A stretch of DNA of 64,000 bases. Source: Verticiella sediminum (GTDB lineage Bacteria > Pseudomonadota > Gammaproteobacteria > Burkholderiales > Burkholderiaceae_B). How positions within the stretch are numbered: the first letter of the stretch is position 1; each line of letters opens with the position of its first letter. Shown here in pieces: positions 44,522 through 52,815 of this stretch. The stretch spans positions 186,001 through 250,000 of the forward strand of contig NZ_VLTJ01000029.1 in assembly GCF_007558815.1 (NCBI RefSeq), given 5' to 3'. The position numbers and the translations under genes were made by a program. The notes beneath the pieces are model-generated. The model was not told the DNA's origin, made no database searches, and saw nothing but the letters and a program-made list of their open reading frames with translations.

Positions 44522-44955
44522 CCATCGACTGGCAGCACTTCACGCCCTGGGCCTCGTTCGGCGGCGGCCTGCTGATCGGGCTCGCCGCCGCGCTGCTCAT
44601 CCTGCTCAACGGCCGGGTGGCCGGCATCAGCGGCATCGTCGGCTCCCTGCTCACCCGCATCGGCGCCGGCGAGCGCGGCTGGCGCTGGGCCTTCGTCGCC
44701 GGCATGGCCGTCTCGGTATGGGCATGGATCGGCCTGGGCCTGCATACCGCTCCCTATCTGCCGAGCACCGCGCCCTGGCTGGTCGCCGCCGGGCTGCTGG
44801 TCGGCCTGGGCACCCGCTATGCCTCGGGCTGCACGAGCGGTCACGGTGTATGCGGTCTCGCGCGCGGCGCGCGGCGCTCCTACGCCGCCACCGGCATCTT
44901 CATGCTCGCCGCCTTCGCCACCGTGTTCCTGGTTCGCCACGTCATCGGGGTCTGA
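44518..44955 (+). CDS. YeeE/YedE family transporter, N-terminal half protein
   Basis: 145 residues with four predicted membrane helices. The Cys motif YASGCTSGHGVCG (Cys105, Cys112) marks the YeeE/YedE (TsuA-like) sulfur-transport family, in which cysteines relay thiosulfate or sulfane sulfur through the membrane. The half-size protein pairs with the next gene; in E. coli TsuA both halves are one chain. The ATG overlaps the regulator's stop. Confidence 0.9.
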   Translation: MTIDWQHFTPWASFGGGLLIGLAAALLILLNGRVAGISGIVGSLLTRIGAGERGWRWAFVAGMAVSVWAWIGLGLHTAPYLPSTAPWLVAAGLLVGLGTRYASGCTSGHGVCGLARGARRSYAATGIFMLAAFATVFLVRHVIGV

Positions 44956-44957
44956 CC

Positions 44958-45374
44958 ATGCCGCTAGTCACCGCCGCCCTGAGCGGCTTCATCTTCGGCC
45001 TGGGCCTGCTCGTCTCGGGCATGGCCGACCCGAACAAGGTGCTGGGTTTCCTCGACCTTGCCGGCGACTGGGACCCATCGCTCGCCTTGGTCATGCTGGG
45101 CGCGATCGCCGTCGCGGCGCCGGCCTACGCCTGGGTGCGCCGCCACCAGCGCACACTGACCGGCGCCACGCTCGCCCTGCCCAAGCGGCGCGACATCGAC
45201 CGCCGCCTGGTCTGGGGCAGCGCGGCCTTCGGCCTGGGCTGGGGCCTGGCGGGCTTGTGCCCGGGGCCCGCCCTGATCAACGCGTTCGCCCTGCATGGGC
45301 CGGCGCTGGTTTTCGTCGCCGCCATGCTGGCGGGCATGGGCCTGTACGGCTGGCTCACGCGGCCTGGGCAGTAG
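44958..45374 (+). CDS. YeeE/YedE-like (DUF6691) transporter, C-terminal half protein
   Basis: 138 residues, about four membrane helices, with FIFGLGLLVSGMADPNKVLGFLD at the start and GLAGLCPGPAL near Cys101 as the conserved Cys. It pairs with the protein at 44518 to form a full sulfur-compound transporter (PmpA/PmpB arrangement). Its 3' end overlaps the convergent amidohydrolase gene by 20 bases. Confidence 0.9.
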   Translation: MPLVTAALSGFIFGLGLLVSGMADPNKVLGFLDLAGDWDPSLALVMLGAIAVAAPAYAWVRRHQRTLTGATLALPKRRDIDRRLVWGSAAFGLGWGLAGLCPGPALINAFALHGPALVFVAAMLAGMGLYGWLTRPGQ

Positions 45375-46581
45375 CGTCGGGCGCGTCCGCGCCCAGCAGA
45401 TTGCGCGTGAGCGTCACCCAATAGGCCGCGCCCAGCGCCAGGATGTCGTCGTTGAAGTCGTAGTACGGGTTGTGCACTGGCGGGTTGTCGACGCCCTCGC
45501 GCGCCGCACCCACCAGGATGTAGGCGCCGGGCTTGCGTTCCAGCATGTAGGCGAAGTCTTCCGAGCCCATGCGCGGCCGCGTGTTCGCGTTCACCGCATC
45601 CGCGCCCACCACGGCCCGGGCCGCCTCGGCGGCGAGCCCGGCCTCGGCCGGCGAGTTCACGCAGGCCGGGTAGCCCTCGAAATGGTCCACCTCGATGCGC
45701 GCCCCGCTCAGTTGCGCGACGCCGGCGCAGATGTCGTCGATGCGCATGCGCGCCCGCTGCCGCACCTGCGGCGAGAAACAGCGGCAGGTGCCGCGCAGCG
45801 TGACCGCCTCGGGAATCACGTTCCAGGTGTCGCCGCCGTGGATCTGGGTGATGCTCAGCACCAGCGAATCCACCGCGCTGATGTTGCGGCTGACGATGCC
45901 CTGCAGCGCTCCGACCAGGGTGGAGGCCGTCACCACCGCGTCGATGCCCGCCTCGGGCTGCGCCGCGTGCGAACCGCGGCCGATGACGCGGATCTCGAAG
46001 GTGTCCGAACTCGAAAGCATGGCGCCTTCGCGGATGGCGAAGGTGCCCAGCGGCAGGTTGGGCGCGTTGTGCAGGGCGAACACGCGCTCGCACGGAAACT
46101 GCTCGAACAGGCCGTCCTCCAGCATGACGCGGGCGCCGCCGTAGTTCTCCTCGGCCGGCTGGAAGATGAAATGCACGGTGCCGCGCAGGCCGGGCTCGGC
46201 GACGATGCGCTGCGCGGCACCGAGCAGCATGGCGGTATGGCCGTCGTGCCCACAGCCGTGCATCTTGCCGGGAATGGTCGAGCAATGGCCCGCCGTGCCC
46301 AGTTCCTGCATGTCGAGCGCGTCCATGTCGGCGCGCAGGCCGATGACCGGCCCGTCGCCGCGGCGCAGCGTGCCCACCACGCCGGTGCCGCCCAGGCCGC
46401 GATGGATCTCCAGCCCCAGGCCCTGCAGCACCTCGGCCACCTTCTGCGCGGTGCGATGCTCCTCGAACGCGGTCTCGGGGTGCGCGTGGAAATCGTGGCG
46501 CCAGGCGCGCATGCGCTCGAGCACGGGTGCGCAGAGCAGTTCGGTGGCGGCCTCGATGGCGCGGGCGGTGTCTGGGGTCAT
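45355..46581 (-). CDS. M20 family amidohydrolase (hippurate-hydrolase-like)
   Basis: 408 residues, M20D. Motifs: RADMDALDMQE, KMHGCGHDGHTAML (metal Cys/His and catalytic Asp), PAEENYGGARVM (Glu pair), IGRGSHAAQPEAGIDA (dimerisation domain), and MGSEDFAYML near the end. Members remove acyl or aryl groups from amino acids (hippurate, N-acetyl- or indoleacetyl-amino acids). Divergent from a LysR gene at 46711. Together with the adjoining Bug receptor this suggests uptake and hydrolysis of an acyl-amino acid, which is inference. Confidence 0.92.
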   Translation of the reverse strand: MTPDTARAIEAATELLCAPVLERMRAWRHDFHAHPETAFEEHRTAQKVAEVLQGLGLEIHRGLGGTGVVGTLRRGDGPVIGLRADMDALDMQELGTAGHCSTIPGKMHGCGHDGHTAMLLGAAQRIVAEPGLRGTVHFIFQPAEENYGGARVMLEDGLFEQFPCERVFALHNAPNLPLGTFAIREGAMLSSSDTFEIRVIGRGSHAAQPEAGIDAVVTASTLVGALQGIVSRNISAVDSLVLSITQIHGGDTWNVIPEAVTLRGTCRCFSPQVRQRARMRIDDICAGVAQLSGARIEVDHFEGYPACVNSPAEAGLAAEAARAVVGADAVNANTRPRMGSEDFAYMLERKPGAYILVGAAREGVDNPPVHNPYYDFNDDILALGAAYWVTLTRNLLGADAPDATAQAA

Positions 46582-46710
46582 CCTCGTCTCCTGGAGGCGC
46601 GCGCGGGCGGCGCACGCGAAGTCCTCCCCATTCTCCCGCAGCGTCGCGCGGTTTCAATGGCAATGAAGACCGCCTATCATTGCATCGAAGACAACAATCG
46701 CCATTCCGCC

Positions 46711-47619
46711 ATGGACGACGTTCTCGACCGCAAGCGCGCCCTCTACCTTCAGCAGATCATCGAGACAGGCTCGGTGCGCGCCGCCGCCGAACTGCTCGGC
46801 GTGGACGCGTCGGTCGTCAGCCGCGCGGTCGCCCGGCTCGAACAGGACATCGGCGCCACGCTGCTCGAGCGCAGCGGCCGCGGCGTGGTGCCCACCGACG
46901 CCGGACGGCTGGTGGCCGTCTTCGCCCGCCGCCAGCAGGACCTGGACGACACCTTCTTCGCCGAGATCAACGATCTGAGGAACGCCAGCCGCGGCCACGT
47001 GCAGCTCGTGCTGGGCGAGGGTTTCGTCGACCTGGTCATGGCGCCGGTGCTCAAGCCCTTCGTCGACGAACACCCGGAGATCACCTGTGCGCTGCACGTC
47101 TGCGGCACGGACGAAGCGGTGCGTTGGATCGTCGAGGACAAGGCGCACGTGGGCTTCACGTTCCACCCGCCCGACGACGTGCGGCTGCGCTCGCACTACA
47201 GCCGGCTGTCGTCCTTTCGCGCCCACGTGCGCAAGGATCACCCGCTCGCGCGCAAGCGCCGGGCGCTGCGCCTGGTCGACCTGCTGCCGTATCGCGGCGC
47301 CACGCTGGACGAGAGCTTCGGCGTGCGCAAGCTCATCGCCGCCGCGGAGCTGGAGGAGAACGTTTCCCTGCCCGCGGTCCTGCAGACCAACTCCTTCAAG
47401 GTGCTCTGGGAATTCGCCGCGCAGGGCATGGGCTACATCCTGGCGCCGCGCAGCCTGCCCCTGAAAGGCGCGCAGTTGCGCCAGCTCGTCTCGCTGCCGC
47501 TGGCCAGCCCGCTGCTCAACCGCAGCCGCATCCATGTGCTGACGCGCGCCGGGCGTCACCTGCCGCCCGCGGCGGCCCAGTTCCTGCGCCACGTCGTACA
47601 GGCTATGCCGCACGTCTGA
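46711..47619 (+). CDS. LysR-family transcriptional regulator
   Basis: 302 residues from the ATG at 46711 (an in-frame ATG at 46657 adds 18 residues of no family character). Winged helix 9-66 (LYLQQIIETGSVRAAAELLGVDASVVSRAVARLEQ), then an effector domain (about 95-295) resembling the group that regulates amino-acid-type catabolism. Divergent from the M20 gene, which it probably regulates; the 129-base gap before its start is the likely operator region. Confidence 0.88.
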   Translation: MDDVLDRKRALYLQQIIETGSVRAAAELLGVDASVVSRAVARLEQDIGATLLERSGRGVVPTDAGRLVAVFARRQQDLDDTFFAEINDLRNASRGHVQLVLGEGFVDLVMAPVLKPFVDEHPEITCALHVCGTDEAVRWIVEDKAHVGFTFHPPDDVRLRSHYSRLSSFRAHVRKDHPLARKRRALRLVDLLPYRGATLDESFGVRKLIAAAELEENVSLPAVLQTNSFKVLWEFAAQGMGYILAPRSLPLKGAQLRQLVSLPLASPLLNRSRIHVLTRAGRHLPPAAAQFLRHVVQAMPHV

Positions 47620-47777
47620 GCCGGCGCGCGGGCGCCTGCGCCGCGGTCCCGCACGCCGGCCGGCGACCGTTGATGAAAGCGCAACAAAGCACGCAATCTG
47701 CTGCCATTGGTGCATGCAGAGCGCCTCGCTAGACTCCGTTACAACGGCCCCCGCGGCCCACAGTATCCGGAGCCAGC

Positions 47778-48797
47778 ATGCGTGCATCATCCGTCGTAAC
47801 CGCCGCCCAGCGGCATCTGCAAACCCGCCGGGCGTTGCTGGCCGCCATCGCCGCGCTGCCTTTCGCCGGCGCGCGCGCGGCCGCGCCCTACCCCACGCTC
47901 AAGCCGATCAGCCTGGTGGTGCCCTACCCCGCGGGCGGCGCCAGCGACGCCTCGGCGCGCATCCTGAGCGGGCCCATCGGCGAGAGCCTGGGCCAGCAGG
48001 TGATCGTGGAAAACGTGGCCGGGGGCACCGGCATCCTCGGGGCGATGCGCGTGCTGAACACCGGCAGCGACGGCTACGCCATGCTGCACGGCTCGCCCAA
48101 CGAAGTCATCCTCTCGCCTCTCACCAACAAGGCGGCACGCTATCAGCCGGAAGACTTCCGCCTGACCCAGCCCCTTTCCGAAGTCGTGCTGGTGCTGCTG
48201 ACGCGCCAGGGGCTGCCGCCCGCCACCCTCGACGAGTTCATCGCCTACGCCCGCGAGCCGCGCAGCAAGCCTCTCACCTATGGCAGCGTGGGGATAGGTT
48301 CGCTCTACCACCTGGTGACGGAGCACCTGGGCCAGCGCGTCGGCGCAGATCTGCTGCACGTGCCCTACAAGGGTGCCGCCCCGGTGCTGCAGGACTTGAG
48401 CGGCGGCCAGATCGATTTCGCGGTCCTGCCGTTCCAGACCAACATGCTGGGGCTGGTCGAGCAGGGCCGCATGAACCTGCTGACCAGCTTCTCGAACACG
48501 CTGCCGCCGCCGCTCGCGCATCTGCCGAAGATCGGCAGCAGCCGCGAAGTGCCGGATTTCGAGTACACCATCGGCGGCGGCTACTTCGTGCCGCGCGACA
48601 CGCCGCAGGAGGCCGTGGACAAGCTGCGCGTGGCCGTGGGCAGCGCCATCGCCCGGCCGGATATCCGGGAACGCATGGAGGCCGAAGGACGGCTGGTCAA
48701 GCAGCCGGGCTCGCAGCAGGAAGCGGACGACTACTTCGCGGCCGAGATCGCCAAGTACCGCAATCTCGTGCAAGCCGTGGGTTTCGAGCCGACCTGA
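47778..48797 (+). CDS. Bug family tripartite tricarboxylate transporter substrate-binding protein
   Basis: 339 residues. A signal region with RRALLAAIAALPFAGARA precedes the mature Bug fold: VPYPAGGASDASARILSGPIG, VIVENVAGGTGILGAMRV, VPYKGAAPVLQDLSGGQIDF. The mature N-terminus begins near AAPYPTLKPISLVV. It shares its promoter region with no other gene and lies downstream of the LysR gene, probably in the same regulon as the M20 amidohydrolase. The stop codon lies in the loop of a small hairpin. Confidence 0.92.
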   Translation: MRASSVVTAAQRHLQTRRALLAAIAALPFAGARAAAPYPTLKPISLVVPYPAGGASDASARILSGPIGESLGQQVIVENVAGGTGILGAMRVLNTGSDGYAMLHGSPNEVILSPLTNKAARYQPEDFRLTQPLSEVVLVLLTRQGLPPATLDEFIAYAREPRSKPLTYGSVGIGSLYHLVTEHLGQRVGADLLHVPYKGAAPVLQDLSGGQIDFAVLPFQTNMLGLVEQGRMNLLTSFSNTLPPPLAHLPKIGSSREVPDFEYTIGGGYFVPRDTPQEAVDKLRVAVGSAIARPDIRERMEAEGRLVKQPGSQQEADDYFAAEIAKYRNLVQAVGFEPT

Positions 48798-48806
48798 CGG
48801 TCGGCC

Positions 48807-49385
48807 TCAGCCGCGCAGCAGCGGCACGCCGATCAGCCAGCGGTGTGCGAACAGCAGGAAGGCGGCATAGACCAGAAGGCCCGAGACGACGGCCACCAGA
48901 TCGTTCCAGGGCCACGCCGGCGCGCCGGCTATCGAGCGCTTGGGGCGGCGCGACAGCGAGGCGATGTCGGCCAGCGCCCACAGGCCGAACACGCCGAACA
49001 GCAGAACGTCGGCGAGATTGCCGTTGGCGAGCAGGTGCGCACAGGCCCACAGCACCGTGGCGATCAGCATCGGGTGGCACAAGGCATGCGCGATGCGGCC
49101 CGGCAGGTAGGCCGCCAGAATCAGCGGAAACACCGGCACCATCAGCAGCATTGCCAGGTGCCGGCCGGCGCCCGGCGGCGTATAGAGGAGATAGGGCGCA
49201 TACCTGGACAGGCCGTAGCCATAGACGATCATGGCCAGACCGATGATCGAGACCAGGGCGTACATGGCTTTCCAGGGCCCCTCGCTGCCCAGGCGGCGGA
49301 TCGCCGCCGTGCGAGTGCCAGGCCGTACGATCTCGATCGAATGGATGCCGAAGAACAGAATCAAGCCGACGATGAGCCAGGTCAT
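48807..49385 (-). CDS. NnrU family membrane protein
   Basis: 192 residues, about six membrane helices, beginning MTWLIVGLILFFGIHSIEI. The His-containing blocks FFGIHSIE and ALCHPMLIATVLWACAHLLANG are typical of NnrU, a membrane protein linked to denitrification in some bacteria and close to isoprenylcysteine methyltransferase-like folds. The exact function is unknown. The start at 49385 removes a long hydrophilic upstream frame. No nitrogen-oxide genes are near. Confidence 0.85.
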   Translation of the reverse strand: MTWLIVGLILFFGIHSIEIVRPGTRTAAIRRLGSEGPWKAMYALVSIIGLAMIVYGYGLSRYAPYLLYTPPGAGRHLAMLLMVPVFPLILAAYLPGRIAHALCHPMLIATVLWACAHLLANGNLADVLLFGVFGLWALADIASLSRRPKRSIAGAPAWPWNDLVAVVSGLLVYAAFLLFAHRWLIGVPLLRG

Positions 49386-49569
49386 GGACGGTGCGCACAG
49401 ATAGCCGGAGTGCGTCGATGATAGCGGCATTCGGCGGTGGCCGGCAGTGTGCCCGCCGTCTTTCGACGGCGCGCCGGGGGTGCGCGGTGTGTGCCCGCCG
49501 CGCCCGTTCTCCATTAGCATGAGCAGGACACCGCCCTACTGCCGGCGTCCAGCCCCGAGGATCTGCGCC

Positions 49570-50949
49570 ATGCCGTCGTCCACCGCCACGCTCGCCGCTC
49601 TCTGGCAACTCGCCGGCCTGCCCGGCTCCGCCCTCGAGCAAGCTCGATTGAGCGGCCGGGACCCGGTCTTCCCGTCCAGCTTTCCGGTCGCGCTGGCGGC
49701 CCAGGCGAGCCTGGCCGCCGCGGGCCTGGCGGCGTGTGAATTCGCGCACGCGCGAGACGCGCAGCGTCAGCAGGTGGCGGTCGACGCCACGCACGCCGCG
49801 GTGGAGTCGACCGGCTGGTTCAGCCTGGACGGCACGGTACCCGACATCTGGGACCCGATCACGGGCCTGTATCGCACGGCCGACGGCCACGTGCGCATCC
49901 ACGCCAACTTCGCGCACCATCGCGACGGGGCGCTGCGCCTGCTGGGGCTGGAGCCGGCGCGCGCCACGCGCGCCGACGCCGAACAGGCACTGCTGGACTG
50001 GAAGGCACTGGAATTCGAGGCGGCGGCCGCCAGCCGCGGCCTGGTGTGCACGGCGCTGCGCACCTTCGCGCAATGGGATGCCACGCCGCAAGGCGAAGCG
50101 CTGGCGGCCCAGCCGTTGATGCGGTTCACGCGCATCGGCGATGCGCCGCCACGCAGTTGGAGCCGGCCCGCCGCGAACGACCCGCCGCTGCACGGCGTGC
50201 GCGTGCTCGACCTCACGCGCATTCTGGCCGGCCCGGTCGGCGGCCGCACGCTGGCCGCCCTGGGCGCCGACGTCATGCTGGTGAACTCGCCCCGCTTGCC
50301 GAACATCGCGGCGATCGCCGACACCAGCCGCGGCAAGCGTTCGGCACACGTCGATCTGCACACCCCGACCGGCAGGCAGACGCTATGGCGTCTCGTCGAC
50401 GAAGCGCACGTCTTCTCGCAGGGCTATCGTCCCGGCGGCCTGGCCGCGCTCGGCTTCTCGCCGCAGGCGCTGGCACAAAAGCGCCCCGGCATGGTCTGCG
50501 TCTCGCTCACGGCCTACGGCACCCAGGGGCCATGGGCCGGGCGCCGCGGCTTCGACTCGCTGGTGCAGACGGCCATGGGCTTCAACCATGCCGAGGGGGA
50601 AGCCGAAGGCAAGGGCAGGCCCCGCCCCATGCCGATGCAGATCCTGGACCAGGCCACCGGCTTGCTCATGGCCTTCGGCGCCAGTGCCGCGCTCTGGCGG
50701 CAGACGCAGGAAGGCGGCAGTTGGCAGGTCGACGTCTCGCTGGCCCAGACCGCCCAGTGGCTGCGCGGCCTGGGCCGGGTCGAGGACGGGCTGGCGGCCC
50801 AGCCGCCCGCCATCGAACCCTATCTCGAAGACAGCGCATCGGGCTTCGGCGCCCTGCGGGCAGTGCGCCCGGCCGTGCAGTTGAGCCGCACCGCCGCCCG
50901 CTACGCGCGCCCGTCGGTCCCGCCGGGCAGCGACGCGCCGGTGTGGTAG
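49570..50949 (+). CDS. CaiB/BaiF-type (family III) CoA-transferase with permuted halves
   Basis: 459 residues. Residues about 205-400 match the N-terminal half of family III CoA-transferases (GVRVLDLTRILAGPVGGRTLAALGADVMLVN, SHVFSQGYRPGGLAALGFS-type block, GPWAGRRGFDSLVQ). The candidate catalytic Asp is Asp360 (MQILDQATGLLMAFG). Residues about 60-195 resemble the C-terminal half (VDATHAAVESTGWF, GLYRTADGHVRIHANF), which normally follows. The order is therefore reversed relative to CaiB or Frc. Start at 49570; an in-frame GTG or ATG further up would add only low-complexity sequence. It presumably moves CoA between carboxylic acids. Confidence 0.82.
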   Translation: MPSSTATLAALWQLAGLPGSALEQARLSGRDPVFPSSFPVALAAQASLAAAGLAACEFAHARDAQRQQVAVDATHAAVESTGWFSLDGTVPDIWDPITGLYRTADGHVRIHANFAHHRDGALRLLGLEPARATRADAEQALLDWKALEFEAAAASRGLVCTALRTFAQWDATPQGEALAAQPLMRFTRIGDAPPRSWSRPAANDPPLHGVRVLDLTRILAGPVGGRTLAALGADVMLVNSPRLPNIAAIADTSRGKRSAHVDLHTPTGRQTLWRLVDEAHVFSQGYRPGGLAALGFSPQALAQKRPGMVCVSLTAYGTQGPWAGRRGFDSLVQTAMGFNHAEGEAEGKGRPRPMPMQILDQATGLLMAFGASAALWRQTQEGGSWQVDVSLAQTAQWLRGLGRVEDGLAAQPPAIEPYLEDSASGFGALRAVRPAVQLSRTAARYARPSVPPGSDAPVW

Positions 50950-51006
50950 CGCGCAGCGGGCACGCCAGCGCCGAGGGGCGCCCGCCTGTGCCCCCGTTGG
51001 CATAAG

Positions 51007-51028
51007 AATGAGAATAAGTATTAGAATC
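51007..51028 (+). promoter_or_regulatory. Fur-like box before second ECF sigma gene
   Basis: AATGAGAATAAGTATTAGAA, a run of GAGAAT/AGTATT hexamer half-sites, about 40 bases before the sigma gene. It fits the extended Fur-site pattern with overlapping half-sites. Confidence 0.65.
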
Positions 51029-51065
51029 AAACGTTCTATTTCAAGCGCCTACGTCCGCTCGCCCC

Positions 51066-51572
51066 ATGCCCCGCGCTGCCTACCCCCGAAAAGACTGGCT
51101 CGCCCACTACGCCGAGCTGATCGGCCGGTGGCGCCGCGGCGGGCGCGGGCGCGAGGACGGCGAGGACGCCATGCACGACACCGTGCTCGGCATGCTGGAA
51201 GGCGGTGTGGGCGCGATCTGCGATCCACGGGCGTACATGGCGCGCGGCACCTCGAACCGTCTGATCAGTTGGCACCGCCACGTCAACGCGCTCGAATTCA
51301 CCTCGCTGGACGCCATGAGCGACGCGGAGCATCCCAGCATGCCCGGCGCGGACGGCGGGATCCGCTTCCAGCAGTTGGCCGACGCCCTCGCCGAAGCCCT
51401 CGAGGAACTGCCGCTCAAGTGCCGGCAGGTCTATGTCATGTGCCGACTGGAAGGCTGGAGCCACAGCGAGATCGCGCGCGAAATGGGGCTCTCGCGCAGC
51501 ATGGTCGAGAAATACATGACCCGTTCCGTGCGCCACATCAACGTCCGTCTGCAGAACCATGGGCCGTACTGA
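51066..51572 (+). CDS. ECF RNA polymerase sigma factor, FecI-like
   Basis: 168 residues. Region 2 (WLAHYAELIGRWRRGG.. DAMHDTVLGMLEGGVGAICDPRAYMARGTSNRLI) and region 4 (LEELPLKCRQVYVMCRLEGWSHSEIAREMGLSRSMVEKYMTRSVRHI) are complete. It is the activator for the adjacent receptor gene in the FecI/FecR/receptor scheme. A Fur box precedes it. It overlaps the fecR-like gene by 14 bases. Confidence 0.9.
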   Translation: MPRAAYPRKDWLAHYAELIGRWRRGGRGREDGEDAMHDTVLGMLEGGVGAICDPRAYMARGTSNRLISWHRHVNALEFTSLDAMSDAEHPSMPGADGGIRFQQLADALAEALEELPLKCRQVYVMCRLEGWSHSEIAREMGLSRSMVEKYMTRSVRHINVRLQNHGPY

Positions 51573-52572
51573 CGACGGCACGCCCTCGCCAGACGCAGGC
51601 GCAGCCGACCCGCTCGAACGTCCGGGCGACGCCGCGCACTGGTTCGCGCGCATGCAGTCGGGCGAGACGAGCGCCCAGGACCGCCGCGACTTCGATGCCT
51701 GGTGCGCGGCCGACCCCGCACATCTACGCGATTACCGGCGTCTGCTCGCGCAATGGCAGGTGGCGGCTCTCGTGCCCCGCCAGCGGCTGCACAGGCTCAT
51801 GCAGGCCGCATCCACACCCGCCGTACCGCCCGATCCGTCTCGCCGGCGCTTCGGCCTGGCCGCCGGCGCCCTGGCGCTCGCCGCCGCGGCGGGGCTGGCC
51901 GCGCACGCTCTGCGCCCGACCGACCGCGTGAGCCTGGCGCTCGCCACCCCCCAGGGCGAACGGCGCGAGGTCATCCTGCCGGACGGCTCGACGGTGCATT
52001 TGAACGCGGCCACCGAGCTGGCCGTCCGTTTCGATCACAGCCAGCGCCACGTCGAGCTGCTGCGCGGCGAGGCCTTCTTCACGGTGCGGCACGATGCCGG
52101 CCGTCCCTTCGTGGTGGACGGCGGCCTCGGCCAGGTGACCGTGACCGGCACGCGCTTCGATGTGCGGCGCGATGCCGACGCCCTGCGCGTCACGGTGGCC
52201 TCGGGTTCGGTGCGCCTGCAGTCGGGCCCGTGGTGGCACGCGGGCGAGCGCCGCCTGACGGCCGGCCAGCAGGCGCTCGCCTATGCGGACCGCACGCTCA
52301 GCGAGGCGGTCAAGGTGGACGTCGACCAATCGCTGGCCTGGCAGCGCGGCAAGGTGATCTTCAACGACGCACCGCTCGCAACGGTCATCGACGAGATGAA
52401 CCGCTACCTGCCGCAGCCCGCACGTCTGCAGGCATTGGGCCTGGCGCAGTACCGCGTGTCCGGGATCTTCGGTGTGGACGATCCCGATGCCCTGCTCGAC
52501 GCCCTCCCCGCCATTGCGCCCGTGACCGTCTTGCGCCTGGGCGACGGCCGCGTGGCAGTGCTCGCACGCTGA
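51559..52572 (+). CDS. FecR-family anti-sigma regulator (DUF4880-containing)
   Basis: 337 residues. An N-terminal DUF4880 module (about 24-70, DAAHWFARMQSGETSAQDRRDFDAWCAADPAHLRDY) is followed by a membrane segment (about 97-115, FGLAAGALALAAAAGLAAHAL) and the FecR domain (LPDGSTVHLNAATELAVRFD, VTVTGTRFDVRRD), ending in an STN-like module (AWQRGKVIFNDAPLATVIDEMNRYL). The gene overlaps the sigma gene by 14 bases, so the two are co-translated. Confidence 0.92.
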   Translation: MGRTDDGTPSPDAGAADPLERPGDAAHWFARMQSGETSAQDRRDFDAWCAADPAHLRDYRRLLAQWQVAALVPRQRLHRLMQAASTPAVPPDPSRRRFGLAAGALALAAAAGLAAHALRPTDRVSLALATPQGERREVILPDGSTVHLNAATELAVRFDHSQRHVELLRGEAFFTVRHDAGRPFVVDGGLGQVTVTGTRFDVRRDADALRVTVASGSVRLQSGPWWHAGERRLTAGQQALAYADRTLSEAVKVDVDQSLAWQRGKVIFNDAPLATVIDEMNRYLPQPARLQALGLAQYRVSGIFGVDDPDALLDALPAIAPVTVLRLGDGRVAVLAR

Positions 52573-52680
52573 GGCGGCGGGATAAGCCCGTCGCGCCAGT
52601 GCGGCGCATCCACGGCGGGAGCCGCGCCCGATACCTGCCCGCGCCGCCTCGGACACGCGCTCGCCTTTGGCCTGTTACAA

Positions 52681-52700
52681 AATAGTATCGATTCTCATTA
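52681..52700 (+). promoter_or_regulatory. Fur-like box before TonB receptor gene
   Basis: AATAGTATCGATTCTCATTA in the 243-base gap between the fecR-like gene and the receptor gene. It has the TATCGATTCTCATT core of a partial Fur site and would add direct iron repression to the receptor. Confidence 0.5.
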
Positions 52701-52815
52701 CGGTTAAACAGGGTGTCATGCGTCTGGAGAGTAAGAGGCGCGGCGACGCCGGCCTCCAGACACCGATTCCCGCGCGGGCGAGCCCCGCGTCTTCTCTATA
52801 CCGGAAACGCGCATT

